From the NCBI GenBank assembly GCA_009773355.1, contig WRPG01000002.1, forward strand, positions 1 to 64,000: a DNA stretch of 64,000 bases, given 5' to 3'. Shown one piece after another: positions 26,201 through 30,000 of the stretch; the stretch's first letter is position 1, and every line of letters begins with the position of its first letter. A program made the translations under genes and the position numbers. The notes beneath the pieces are model-generated. The model ran no database searches. It saw only the letters and a program-made list of their open reading frames with translations, and was not told the DNA's origin. The DNA comes from Limisphaerales bacterium (GTDB taxonomy: Bacteria > Verrucomicrobiota > Verrucomicrobiia > Limisphaerales > SXTU01).

Positions 26201-26791
26201 TCCATGACGAACTCATCGGCGACGGTGGTTGCGCCAGGGTTGGTGACTTTCACGACGACGATCACCAACCAGGGTCCGAACAGCGCCTCCAGCGTGGTCT
26301 ACAGCAATGTCCTGCCGGCCGGCCTCACGTTGGTGTCCGTCACCAACTCCGCTGGCAGCAGTTTCACGGTGGTGGGCAGCACGGTGGCCGGCAATCTGGG
26401 GCCGCTGGGCACGGGCGCGGTGCACACGGTGACTTTGACTGCCTCCACGAGCGGCAACGGTTTGCTCACGAACACTGCGGTGGTGTTCGCGTCCAGCGAG
26501 GTGGAACTGGCGCCTGCGGACAACACGGCGTCATCGGTGGTGGCCATCACCTCCGGCCCATTGGGCTTGGTTGGTTCGGTGTTGGGCGGGGGCAGCTTCA
26601 GCCTCACGCTGACGAATACGGTTGCGGGCCGGAATTACGTGTTGGAGGGCACGACGAACCTTGTCACCCCTGCGGCGAGCACCGTCTGGCTGCCGCTGGC
26701 AACCAATCTTGCCACCGGCAGCACGATGTCGGTCACGAACGCGGACGCGGGCGGCTTCCTCCGACGTTTTTACCGCGCCATCGAACGGTGA
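5237..26791 (+). CDS. Giant 1: secreted metzincin-type protease fused to Calx-beta arrays and five seven-bladed propellers
   Basis: One uninterrupted frame of 7184 codons. The ATG at 5237 starts a short charged segment and a hydrophobic stretch (about residues 5-20) that acts as signal peptide or membrane anchor. Order after that: propeptide-like region (22-325) with a Pro/Ala linker, protease domain (330-660), PKD domain, carboxypeptidase-regulatory-like domain, then alternating Calx-beta runs (5, 4, 6, 4, 5, 8 domains) and five delta-60/DUF5122-like propeller sets of exactly seven blades each, then a CARDB-like segment, a P-like domain, a DUF11-like domain and a tail ending RRFYRAIER. Calx-beta domains bind calcium in known families, so the chain is probably an extended calcium-stiffened surface fibre or released protease. 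Protease activity is inferred from the zinc motif; adhesion is a guess from architecture. Giant 2 directly downstream is built from the same modules. Confidence 0.93.
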   Translation: MKQRLAIITGLLVVAAVVFSLRRQPRQDAPETTPKAAGPVEAATARPQFAADQGGPLVILARFKAWSEKYAVAGPDQRAAMVAEGGALATERRAVMREMIEKNPRLAVEQAVPYGVRKALPPEIRALLEEVVSGRANFKVFGSYPAPGQKAEKSVFRQADINGRTFDAYVYGQRVRQRTDNGVALYGVALDNALAVAESPLRPLDAVEAKDLIAVGKAPTDAVCSVSGLKTTVVDAAPTPAPAPAVPLQSVPAAAPVQAAQAVEVTGTPQASQALQTSYGDFGGQVLAFCRPSHVGRFGRLAFDRSGGSLNQVLAGGAVSSTSGGGSVPGYTYTQGTKTILYMRLAFPDDQTVPITEDQAYQDLNDLNNYFVQASHGTFSIQGVVTPVLMMPQTKVWYSIPAPTGGGSAATPPKVLADLYTHARNAAAEAGFYFADYDWDCIRFTSIPGASWGGLGSVGGRNVWLQSNGLGVIGHEFGHNLGLLHANFWDTTPGTAPGGTQESSSAAGHNTSNGTGASIDYGDFFCMMGIGFPGQYNTYHKWNLGWLADSAVAMFNGTTNASSTVRLHAMDAPLVLQNRQHAIRVRRTADREYWFQFRTEITANQWLQNGLQTLWTGNAETGDQNGDSDLLDMTPNSTLGKTDSPLPVGQTFHDPQINLFITPLNRSGVGSNAFMDVVINIGHFPTNVAPSFGSLTVNSNSINPGDTVTFTAAVTDANNDQLAYHWDFADLSVSTNTPVVSHTFTNAGEYVVRCVATDMKGGTASKSIVITVGNPGTFRISGIVRFPNFAPVPDVRVDNGLTGANYGYSYTDSDGSFTLVNLPNGTYNIGAWKHGYHFEPFTGQQPQGILIANVNDSATIWLASQLPVVSISNLTSVVEGNVATVMLNRSGPTNAGLDVVLVTPFADTFFFNNAVVSTDFTQTNGIAVIHTNANSTNIQLLQVTFPAGISNLTLTFPTTADAGYEGAEHFFVDLADPFQFPNSFFQNPVFVTNYPMIPGWRLNANPQTYAYLPTSTVIRTDPSYVIGRPVPPTPAVQIQDSTAPTLPTISVFASGNVALESGFDPGEFAFTTSSVLTNDLTVFYTMSGTASNGQDYVLMPGSFVMPANTRLFFLSLVATNDYFVEGQEAATLTISPNANYVVGTAAANMTIVDDDLPSVSVSSLDSTAAETGGNPASFTFTRTGNLDRALTVDYVVSGGAVSGTDFNTLPGSITIPLGQTRATVTLTAIDDGIAEGDETVIVTIVDSVFYNTGSPNSARAIIQDDEQNTITVATTGNATEGGSGSFTLTRTGSTNNPVTVFYTAGGSAFGGVGADYNSIGTAAVIPAGSATVVIPVTTIDDNFFEAAETVILTVATNSTYNVGSAFQASMTITDNDSTSNPSVGFMLGSSGNPEYSNTVTLAVYLSAVPPMGDLTTNGTPSRIKVEYGVSGGDAVNGTDFTLASGTLIWRNGTNFGGQDPAITDDLIQNITFTVNNDLLLNGERSFVVTLSNRVEAITYDGFQHNFLARMTTNNNPFREDTNFAIGFGPNARVNALHVQPDNFVVAAGDFTALSPTTNTSVSALRVARFQSNGIVDATFAFPGTGSNVLAIAAQSDGRLIFGGTDTNSAAGFNTNRLMRLLSDGQIDGTFNTGTGPNRTNVYAVAVESVTDKIYIGGDFLTYNGVNHRKFARLNSDGSLDGSFGGTGFFPGDEVYAILPIGLTNVLVGGLFTNYNGTFATNLIMLNTNGTVKWTADVNGAVRGLALEPINNTIIVVGDFSTVNTSNATRIVSLQLSDGQIDLVRNVNQKELTANVATLRTTISHELRVGDPVIIAISDAVFDGNFTVTGIAEFTPGSGVTNLFTYTRVQPDVATTGATGTVTRRNTFRSATETGVNEDAGANGTVRAIMRDGSGRYFVGGDFSAWGTNTAEFFARINNNGTFQRTLSPTNNPNAPVRALAQSSTGQVYLGGDFQANVFFYPNNYSFDIHRSHTYTIKDDDAATVTVTAPASPDGSFQVTRAGSTAAAIAVNFNVTGTATRGSDYLLRTNGIVLGQNTVTIPAGTNSVLVAVEAIDDGAEEFEETVRLTITSVPSGKVGAPQSATIYLADNDGSIQFDLASFAALEGAGVVPITIRRSGNTSGTNSVDYVISNGSAVNGVDFFGTNGTVTFFPGQLTTNFTITLTNDTLVEGNETVLLALANAQGGLPLGGQSTATLNVIDDDTAFQFSVTNFLVAENGGNGNVTIYRLGLSNAAHNVEFRADSGSATSGADFTGVTNVLTFNPGVTNMTVPVTILDDSLIETNETVTLTLLNPTGGSALGISNTVAQLTILEDESQLVFSATNYPVNEYAGTVVITVNRLGGTVNPVTVNFNTANGTAAHGSDYFTNFTAISLAGDVIVPSTNDSGVTIQTPGRITTNITVNLIDDVAGEVDETVLLALTAPAGGPVGATTLGTPSAATITILDNEQAGDPVFEYGLASATNGANGRVLALGRQSSGLVIVGGEFTAFDGNFYNRLARLLPGGSVDTGFIIGTGASSNINALSVLSNDKILIGGAFTNFNGTARGRIARLNANGSLDGSFDPGTGADDLVRTLAVLTNGQVLIGGDFTNYNGTNVNRLARLNDNGTFDTNFTADVSGPVHSLVVDAAGRVVIGGAFTTVNGSAVTNVARLLTNGVLDPAFTVTGVDNTVAAVVLQGDGKVLIGGAFTNVNTSARNSLARLLTNGVLDAAFAPGTGPNGLVHSIATDANGKILIGGDFTNYNGTIRSNFARIKGNGQPDPFFRPGRGANAGVRAVLALADTAMILGGDFTAIDGITRNRVAKVHGDEVSNIATMELAAATFQVDENIGNASIPLVRYGATNIVSSVTVFTADGSATHPLHYTGITNVVTFALGERNQTVNVPIVNGTDPNAPRTLSLALTNASNGFLDTITNAVLTVNDNDVVFAFATNVISVLESAGTVTVGILRFGSLQHAVGAEFSTADGTAQSVFPADFTAQANVPVLFSAGVTSNFVTVTVLDDVNPESNESANLLLTDSGTNNPGLQVTVTNAPAALTIRDDDNNPGQFAFSSATYSVSEGAGSFAITVVRAGGFVSTNGSPTVDITVTATNGTATSGVDFIGLTNVVAFTNLQVSGSTTLLVNDDALTNGSRTVSLSLIVTDPLSGAGLMAPSTSVLTITDDDNGPGTFNFATNAFSVSETATNVTITIVRSAGSLGAIGLQVVSTNLTATHTNDYVGITNNLIVADGQVSTNVSITLLPDDVVEGDESFGVRLTVTSGGAILGATSNAVVTILDDDALVRFLRASTNVNELVNTVVVNLERVGSTNGTATVQIQADPSSTANAGSDYVNFGLSTVTFPPGVTQTNFTVTIVDDFVFEPPEVLTLGLVNPAPTLSTNAFGVTTTNSGVFLGTNLFDININDNDTTNGTMTIGLAPGQNFAVEEGAVTVTFRVRRQGGNSGSINVDWRTTDDFPYPNIIFKPSFTLLAVGSDYATPGVDYTATGGNLTWADADPVLFRDITVTLLDDSSNPVPEFNKDLFVRLYFDPGSPANTTPPNIAPTTNVTGSGLGGGQIRLTIVDDDQPGGALDRTWNLDNNFGTTPTFNILPGANNTVQAIAVQADDRSVIGGEFTAFNAQSANRIARVNTDGSFDSTFNPGLGANNFVAAVAIHTNAAQAGRIMVGGGFTSIDGTSRNGIARLLATGALDASFNPGAGFNGSVRAIAIQPDGKIVVGGSFTAFNGTSRTNLARLNADGTLDTAFDPVNGANGTIYAVALSTVSADIYVGGDFTTYNGAGRARVARLGPTGLLDASFDPGTGADGVVFALAVEQGGNVLLGGSFAAINQVARRGVARLLPSGVVDPAFNPGTGANNFVSTIALQTNDQAVIGGSFTIYNGSLRKNLARLLSDGTLDTTFMDHAYNSSAGPTNASSFLSAVAIQSDGNVMIGGSFSGLGAPYSRINSTSPSQIATASVPANTNATELARMRWTQTKPRGNLARMVGRGTPGPGNVHFESAAYTVNESAGQAAMRLTRINGFIGPVGVNFSTADITAVAGADYTAQSGTVRWNSIWTNSPFAGELRVGEVGPLSSANNSTIFLTLINDSAIEPNETVDFTLGAVSGSFVLGSNVVVTPAPALAFNNHVTLTIVDDEFTPGVLGFSASTYSTIENAATAAISIFRTNGSMGVVTVDYTTSPNGSTATAGTDYTAVAGTLTFQAGETNKAFNIPLLNDVLVELDETVTLLLTNATGGATLGLTNASLVLTDDDFSAGRVTFTATNYAVIEGADNIIITVLRNGGSVGTASALFYTTDGTAVSGTHYTGVTNSLTWANGDASSRTITLSVSNNFAVDGTRGLTLTLTNILGALAGSVTNATGTIQDDDAFGVIAFSSPAYAVAENGGQVTITAVRTGGNGGTVGVDFFTDIAGGTATANVDYTPVSIRLTMAEGVVSASATVPVLDNAVASQPNKTVMLRLQNVANATLGSVSNAALTLIDDESFNVPAGSVDTTFTTLAGANGFVQAVALQPDGRLVIGGDFTLFNNVARGRLARINPDGSLDTSFLLSGTGAGAAVLTLALQPDGRVIAGGSFTNLNSTNRNRIARLNSDGAIDSSFNPGAGVDNPVFASAVYTTGANSGKILIGGAFSTFNGSPSNCLARLNSDGSLDTSFVIGNGANGNVHAITIQSDGKVLVGGDFTAFNGAPRTAGLARLNSDGSVDASFNPTGPGVNGSVRVIRIQSDGKLLVGGLFTTVNGVTNNFYARLSRDADVDTAFGLAGVGGADNAVYAIELQGDDKILLAGDFTRCNGVTRNRITRLNANGTVDPTINFGTGANGFIGALALPFAANGIQQIVAAGGFTTFNGLPANYLTRLNGGSLAGAGRLEFLAAAFSGLESAISVPVSVIRQGGTSGNATNTLLAVGGTAVNGVHYNLATTTLAFPPGEVIQTVNIPVTNDLVVNVDRTVSLVLSNFVTAAAGNQTNATLTIVNDDTQIGFSSATYSVNENVVGGFVAVTVTRTGSTVGSSSADFRTSAGPTNSATAGVDYTTVNTVLTFVSGESLKTVNIPIIDDAAVEGNETITLTLTNITGAAGITTATLTVVENDFAPGELSFSANSFTVNEAGGSATITVLRSNGFTGVISVNYATAGGGTAVAGVDYTTTSGTLAFADGQISRTFTVPILPNTGNTNNLTVNLQLNTPTGGAVVNQSSAVLTILNNDVIFGNFNFTNTAYSAYETNTATQVGGTFVTEIAVSRDGGSNGLATVAVILVNGTATNGVHYQAQVTNLLSWADGVGGLKTFYVTNVNNPEINDPRTVTMLLTNATGGASIGATNTITYSILDDEVGPGEFRFAQAGFTVLESGTNAQVLILRTNGFTATNGPVTVTLVTTNNTASNGVHYTGVTNVVNFTNAQTSATVSIPILDNLIVDGNKTVGLLLENATGSATILTPSATLTIVEDDPVAGSVDGSFNPGTGPNAAVNAIGTNGSGQLIIAGDFTRYNNQDQTNVARLLASGALDTSFVVPPIANGGGSASVLSLAAQTDGKVLIGGQFTSLGGATRLNLARLNTNGTLDAAFDPVGGADSIVHAVAVQNNQRIVVGGDFTTIAGASRSFIARLNADGTIDNSFDPGFGPNGAVRAVVVDGSGNVVVGGEFTTFNGTSRRRIVRLTSAGAVDATFNPGTNLNGTVSAIALQSDGKILIGGLFTQYGASPRAYVARLNSDGSLDTSFNPGAGLDSFVSDLALLADGRVVVGGGFTAFNGISRNRVAILTAGGALDPTSNLGTGANSFVAAILVQGDGRVVLGGGFTAFNGVTANYLTRINAGVNLGSGTIGFSASNYDVAENAGSVTVTVIRSAGTSNAVAVAYALTPGSAVSGTHYESTSGTLVFNEGETLRTFTVNIMDDVPTATNAPRTVNLLLTPITAGPINTAPALLGATAATITILDRDSELGFAVADFVVGELAASATITVLRSGSSSGTVQVNYATVAGGTATAGVDYSASSGALNFADGVTSQTFTVPILDDAAVEGNETVALALSSPVGMGVGAVLGPVATATLTIIDNELSPGRIAFSAATYTVSESSSSRTITVVRTNGTQSLVSVNYATSNGTATAGADYVATSGSLIWASGDSASKSFTVTILPDIAVEGNETVNLTLSGASGGAVITGPTATLTIQDDDDLVQFAVTAVSAFESAGNVAVAVQRVGAGNATVTVNYNTVPGGTANYTPTNGILTFAPGVNLQNIVVGITNDTATNAARTFDVQLTAPGGASLGAGSLATVTVLDDDSVLQFATNAVSVSESLNSVTLTVTRTGMSNSAVSVQFTTTTNGTATNNVDYLATNGVLVFATNVITGTITVPLINDTTVEPDETFTVALSAPVGEASLGAFTTNTVTILNDDNIVQFATGTHSVVERAGSVTLTVVRTGASNGVVTVPFTSASVTAFAGSDFTATNGTLTFGTNVVTTNLIVPILNDLLVESSETFTVTLGTPTGESSLGPTNSATITIVDDESTLEFVQPSLSVLESSGTLAVQLTRVGALDSAVTLPFSFINGSATNAVDYLGTNGIVIFGVGVNQQSITVGLVNDVAVEPNKTFSILLGTPGGEAVLGTRTVVNVTILDDDSVLQFPAATLNISESAQNATISVQRTGATNVSVTVNLSTVDGPAQAAEAGLDYGAVTTNVVFGLGENLKSFTVPIVNDSLAEGTEVFRVLLNSVIGEGTLGATTTLTVQITDDDFRTLVAAGYSLVAEGYVPTNNAVDPLESVTVNFSLRNIGNVPSPDISATLLVSGGVLNPSGPQVYTNLTNGALQTMPFTFTAAQVQTVTASLQLSDSNGPAGVVSFPIDLGAASSFSNRTLINIPGTITVPSFGPASPYPNAITVTNVTGLVNKVTVRLHGFSHSWPADVDILLVGPGGQKVVLMSDAGSGNSVNNLTLTFDDAASSTLPELTTILEGTFRPTDYAPADSFPAPAPAGPYSTSLSVFNGSNPTGTWTLYIVDDTDQNIGSILTGWSLHLSTVSPLVNLTASMTNSSATVVAPGLVTFTTTITNQGPNSASSVVYSNVLPAGLTLVSVTNSAGSSFTVVGSTVAGNLGPLGTGAVHTVTLTASTSGNGLLTNTAVVFASSEVELAPADNTASSVVAITSGPLGLVGSVLGGGSFSLTLTNTVAGRNYVLEGTTNLVTPAASTVWLPLATNLATGSTMSVTNADAGGFLRRFYRAIER
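6224..7280 (+). other. Metzincin-type metalloprotease domain of giant 1 (M11/M6-like)
   Basis: Residues about 330-660 of giant 1. The zinc site HEFGHNLGLLH spans residues 475-485 (bases 6659-6691) and fits HExxHxxGxxH, with His475, His479 and His485 as ligands and Glu476 as the catalytic base. A downstream CMMG at residues 526-529 is a good candidate Met-turn. The GHNLGLLHA context resembles gametolysin-like M11 and M6-like proteases; exact family placement needs a profile search. The preceding region (residues 22-325) is probably a propeptide. Confidence 0.8.
7290..7800 (+). other. PKD domain followed by carboxypeptidase-regulatory-like domain (giant 1)
   Basis: Bases about 7290-7555 encode a PKD-type Ig fold (AYHWDFADLSV, then SHTFTNAGEYVVRCVATD). 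Bases about 7560-7800 encode a carboxypeptidase-regulatory-like fold (ISGIVRF, TDSDGSFTLVNLPNGTYNI). Both are common spacers after secreted proteases. Confidence 0.8.
7832..9790 (+). repeat. Calx-beta run 1 of giant 1 (five domains)
   Basis: Five domains of roughly 105-180 residues, recognised by the recurring sequence: hydrophobic start, an E-x-G segment, V-x-R-x-G, G-x-D-[YF], ETV/ESA and a closing I-x-D-[DN]-[DE]. The first is enlarged by an insertion, and the last (about 9370-9790) is divergent. Boundaries are approximate. Confidence 0.75.
9800..11155 (+). repeat. Propeller set 1 of giant 1 (seven blades)
   Basis: Seven delta-60/DUF5122-like blades with cores VVAAGDF, LIFGGTD, IYIGGDF, VLVGGLF, IIVVGDF, YFVGGDF and VYLGGDF. 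An FCCH-like module is inserted between blades 5 and 6 (about 10601-10830). This is the most divergent set of the window. Confidence 0.8.
10601..10830 (+). other. FCCH-like module inserted in propeller set 1
   Basis: The translation shows the pattern A-N-V-A-T-L-R-T-T..H-x-L-x-V-G-D-P-V..F-D-G-N-F-x-V-T..F-T-Y-T, the signature of small beta modules annotated in bacteria and phages as E1 FCCH domain-like. It sits in the loop after a blade's L-x-D segment. Related copies occur at 48075-48495 and 53098-53310 in giant 2. Confidence 0.65.
11165..12585 (+). repeat. Calx-beta run 2 of giant 1 (four domains)
   Basis: Four Calx-beta domains; internal starts include IQFDLASFAALEGAG, FQFSVTNFLVAENGG and LVFSATNYPVNEYAG. 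The first is short at its N-terminus. Each closes with an acidic D-[DN]-[DE] turn. Confidence 0.75.
12586..13660 (+). repeat. Propeller set 2 of giant 1 (seven blades)
   Basis: Seven regular blades of about 51 residues; cores VIVGGEF, ILIGGAF, VLIGGDF, VVIGGAF, VLIGGAF, ILIGGDF, MILGGDF. No insertions. It is a good reference set for the minimal unit. Confidence 0.85.
13661..15905 (+). repeat. Calx-beta run 3 of giant 1 (six domains)
   Basis: Six domains; starts include ATFQVDENIGN, VISVLESAGT, ATYSVSEGAGS, NAFSVSETATN, STNVNELVNT and a longer final one (QNFAVEEGAV) with an insertion around 15560-15660. Confidence 0.75.
15906..17175 (+). repeat. Propeller set 3 of giant 1 (seven blades, subtype I)
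   Basis: Seven blades; cores SVIGGEF, IMVGGGF, IVVGGSF, IYVGGDF, VLLGGSF, AVIGGSF, VMIGGSF. The lead-in (LDRTWNLDNN .. LPGANNTV) and the elongated last blade ending TPGPGN mark it as the subtype also seen at 29125-30407 and 41740-43507 in giant 2. Confidence 0.83.
17176..18650 (+). repeat. Calx-beta run 4 of giant 1 (four domains)
   Basis: Four domains; starts AAYTVNESAGQ, STYSTIENAAT, TNYAVIEGADN and PAYAVAENGGQ. The first carries an extra Trp-containing loop, like the Calx-beta domains that follow the other two subtype I propellers. Confidence 0.77.
18651..19785 (+). repeat. Propeller set 4 of giant 1 (seven blades)
   Basis: Opens with the AGSVD junction motif. Cores LVIGGDF, VIAGGSF, ILIGGAF, VLVGGDF, LLVGGLF, ILLAGDF, IVAAGGF. 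It ends in the R-L-N-G-G junction to the next Calx-beta domain. Confidence 0.85.
19786..21520 (+). repeat. Calx-beta run 5 of giant 1 (five domains)
   Basis: Five domains; starts AAFSGLESAIS, ATYSVNENVVGG, NSFTVNEAGGS, TAYSAYETNT and AGFTVLESGTN. Confidence 0.77.
21521..22620 (+). repeat. Propeller set 5 of giant 1 (seven blades)
   Basis: Opens with AGSVDGSFNPGTGPN. Cores LIIAGDF, VLIGGQF, IVVGGDF, VVVGGEF, ILIGGLF, VVVGGGF, VVLGGGF. Confidence 0.85.
22621..25335 (+). repeat. Calx-beta run 6 of giant 1 (eight domains)
   Basis: The longest uninterrupted run of giant 1; starts SNYDVAENAGS, ADFVVGELAAS, ATYTVSESSSS, TAVSAFESAGN, NAVSVSESLNS, GTHSVVERAGS, PSLSVLESSGT and ATLNISESAQN. Giant 2 also has eight Calx-beta domains in its last run. 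Confidence 0.78.
25336..26560 (+). other. CARDB-like, P-like and DUF11-like domains near the C-terminus of giant 1
   Basis: About 25336-25670 encodes a CARDB-like beta segment (VTVNFSLRNIGNVPSP). About 25670-26175 resembles the proprotein-convertase P/Homo B domain (HSWPADVDILLVGPGGQ, NPTGTWTLYIVDDTDQN), a fold often found at the end of secreted proteases. About 26180-26560 is DUF11-like (TTTITNQGPNSASSVVYSN, then TNTAVV and DNTAS). Confidence 0.75.
26565..26788 (+). other. C-terminal RRFYRAI tail domain of giant 1
   Basis: About 75 residues: short beta segments, a Y-V-L-E-G-T-T-N-L pattern, a central W, and the end LRRFYRAIER. Giant 2 ends in an equivalent domain (53520-53739). Confidence 0.6.
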
Positions 26792-27099
26792 TTTCAAGCG
26801 CCCTGGCTCCCGGCTGTCCTGGGTTCATCGCGTGTTCAAGGAGGGGGGTGACGGCGACGCGTTGCGGGCCTTTGGCTCGTTCATCTCGGCATGGCAGAGC
26901 GGGTTACGGTGCGGAAATTAAGGGATAATCTGTAGGCAGGCGTCCGGTTTGGTTCTTGATTAGGAAGTTGCTGGCAGAGTAAGGTTTGCCCAAGATTTGC
27001 ACCTTGAATTCGCGAAGCTTACTCACGCAGTTGCCGGACGGGGCCAGGCCCGGTGCCATGTCCCCGTCCTTCGTTTTTTTTAAGCCGCTTCGATTCCTT
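26792..27099. other. 308-base intergenic region between the giants
   Basis: Contains the conserved motif at 26919-26938. The frame of giant 2 is open upstream from a TTG at 26986 and another ATG at 27058, but neither gives an N-terminal signal peptide. No clear terminator hairpin with a T-run and no convincing -35/-10 pair was seen. Confidence 0.5.
26919..26938 (+). promoter_or_regulatory. Conserved upstream motif, copy 2 (before giant 2)
   Basis: TTAAGGGATAATCTGTAGGC, 17 of 20 identical to the copy at 4991-5010. It lies 161 bases before the chosen start of giant 2. A CTTGA follows, here 17 bases downstream. Confidence 0.5.
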
Positions 27100-30000
27100 A
27101 TGTCTGTCGTGCCTTTGAGCCGCCGCTGGTTGCTGGGACTGTTGTGCGCCGTCATGTGGTTGGGCGCGGGCACGCCGCGGGTCCAGGCCCAGGTGGATGG
27201 CGACACGTTCAGCCTGCCCTTGTTCATGTCGGGCAACCTTGGCCGGGCGGCCACCGATTCTGAGTTCACCAACGGTTCCGCGTTCTTTTTTCCCCAGGCG
27301 CTTAATAACTTCGGTTACGGCAAGGAGACCGGTGAACCGAATCACGCCGGCAATGCCGGCGGCTCCTCGATCTGGTTCGCCTGGACGCCGACGCTCTCGG
27401 GCACGGCCACGTTGACGGTGACGCCGACCACCTTCCTGACGACGAACCTGACGGCGATCTACACCGGCACGGTGGTTTCCAACCTGACGCTGGTGGCGAG
27501 CAACAACGTGGCGGGGGTCTTCACGAATGCCGTCAGTTTTCCGGTCACGGCGGGGACGACCTACCGGATCGCGGTGGACGGCTTCAACAGCGGTTTCTTC
27601 GCCTCGCAGTTTCAGTTCTCCCTCGCTTGGTCCGTTCTGACGAACGACAGTTTTGCCACGCCCACCGTTCTGCTTGGCAGCGCCGGCGTGGTCACCAACT
27701 CGAACGTGGGGGCGACCAAGGAGGTCGGCGAGCCGAACCACTCCGGTGACACGGGCGGGGCTTCAGTGTGGTTTTCGTGGACGGCTCCGGTGTCCGGCCC
27801 GGCCGCCTTTGGCATCTTGAATTTCTTCTCGGTCAATAACGCCTTGGCGATTTACACGGGCAACAGCGTCGGCAGCCTCGTGCTGGTGGCCAACAACAGC
27901 CTGCCGCCGGTCCTGGGCACGCCGCAGTTCACGAATGCGATCTTCTTCAACGCCGTGCAGGGCACCACTTACCGGATTGCGGTGGACTCGGTGCTGAACA
28001 CGTCAGCCAGCAGCTTCGCCTTGTTCCTTTCGAGCCAGACCAGCACCAACGCGGGCCATTTCGAATTCTCCGCCGACTCGATCTTTGTGACCGAGGCGGA
28101 GTCGGATCCCGGCGTGACCCGGACGGTCACGCAGTGGAACGGTGTGGACACGCGCGACCTGGCCGGCGCGGTGGTGACGGTCCGGCGCACCGGCGGCTTC
28201 CGGGGCCGGATGGCGGTGGATTACGTGATGGTGGACAACACGGCGCGGGCGGGCATTGAATACGGCAGCCTGACGAACAGCGCCACGGTTCCGGTGAGGG
28301 GCCGGGTGGTGTTCGACGACTGGCAAATGAGCACCAACTTCGTGGTGCCCATCATTCCGGCCTCCTTCACCATCGCGGGCTCCTCGAGCATCAATTTGGT
28401 CGCGGTGCTGCAGCACACGAACGACACGTTTTTTTCGATCTTCATCACCAACGTCGTGGCTGATTCGACCCCGGTGAACGGGGTCACGGAGGCCACGAAT
28501 CTTCAGCCCACGTTTTCGATCTCGCCGCTGTCGGTGGGCATTCGGAACCTGGACAACACTTTTTCCGCCACCAACGGCAACATATTTCTGCTGCGCAGCC
28601 TGACCCGCGTGTCCGAGCGCGTGGGTGACGCGCAGGTGGTGGTGGGCCGGCTGGGTGGCGACCAGACTGCGGCAGCCACGGTGAAATATGGACTCAGCGC
28701 CACCTTGGCGGAACTGCCCACCAGCGCGCCGGTGGGGGCGGCGACCGGCACCGCAGCGGGCCGGAACAATTATTTCGCCCTGACCGCCGGCTCCGACTAC
28801 GCCATGCCCAGCTCGGCGGCGGTCACCGCTCCGCCCGCGTTGGTCGCGCGCCCGGCCGACTTCACGGCGGACAGCCAGTCCTTCCAGCTTACCATTGCCG
28901 GTGGCAACAGCACCGCCAGCATCATTGTCCCGATTCTGGACGACAACGAGGTTGAGTTGAACGAGGACATCCTCATCACCCTGTTGCGGGTGGGGGCCAC
29001 GGGCCAGGAGTCCCCCACGCCCTTTTTTCCGACCGCATCGCCCGGCTACACGCTGGGTTCCTCCTTCCAGTCCATCCTTTCCATTGTGGCTGACGACATT
29101 TACGCCGGCGAGCAGCCGGCGGGCGCGGCGGACAACACGCACAACCAGCACAACTTCCGTCTCACCAGTCCGCCGAACAACCCGACGCCGGGCGCGAACA
29201 ACGTGGTCTTTGCCCTCGCGGTCCAGTTGGATCAGCGCACCGTCCTGGCGGGTGATTTCACGGCGGTGAACACCTCGTCGCGCAACCGTGTCGCACGGCT
29301 GCTGAATGACGGCCAGATAGACACTTCGTTCAATCCGGGGTCCGGCGCGGACAACTTTATCAACGCCCTCGCCCTGCAGCCGGACGGCCGCATTCTCATC
29401 GGCGGCGGCTTCAGTTCCTTCACCGGCGTCAGCCGCAACGGCATCGCCCGGCTCAATGCCGATGGTTCGCTGGACGCCACGTTCAATCCTGGCATTGGCG
29501 TCAACCCCGGCGACGTGGCGGGCAGCGCCGTGCAGGCCCTCGCCCTGCAGACGGACGGACGGGTGGTGGTGGCGGGCAACTTCACCACATTCAATTCGGT
29601 GCCCTTCAACCGGGTCGTGCGCCTGACCGCCGCCGGGGCGGCGGACCCGGCCTTCAATGCGCTGGGGAGCGGCCCCAACGACCGGGTGTATGCCGTGGCG
29701 GTCTATCCCAGCACCAGCGTCCAGCATCCGAACAAGATTCTCATTGCCGGTGCCTTCACCACCGTGGGCGGACAGATCCGCAACAGCTTGGCGCGGCTGA
29801 ACGCTGACGGCTCGGTGGATCTTACTTTCAACGGCTTGGGCACGGGGGCCAATGACGCCGTGTATGCCATTGCCCTGACGGCCAGCGAGCAGATCCTCAT
29901 TGGTGGTGCTTTCACGCAGGTGGACATCTACGCTCGCGGCGGCGTGGCTCGGCTGAACGCGAACGGCGCGGTGGACACCACCTTCGATCCGGGCACCGGC

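Noticed and set aside
26971-26990. Sigma-54-type promoter (TGGCAG .. TTTGC) before giant 2.
   Set aside because: The GG and GC elements are 13 bases apart instead of 10.
26986-27099. N-terminal extension of giant 2 from the TTG at 26986 or ATG at 27058.
   Set aside because: The signal peptide begins at 27100. The upstream residues would place 14 to 38 extra residues before it, and there is no ribosome-binding site.
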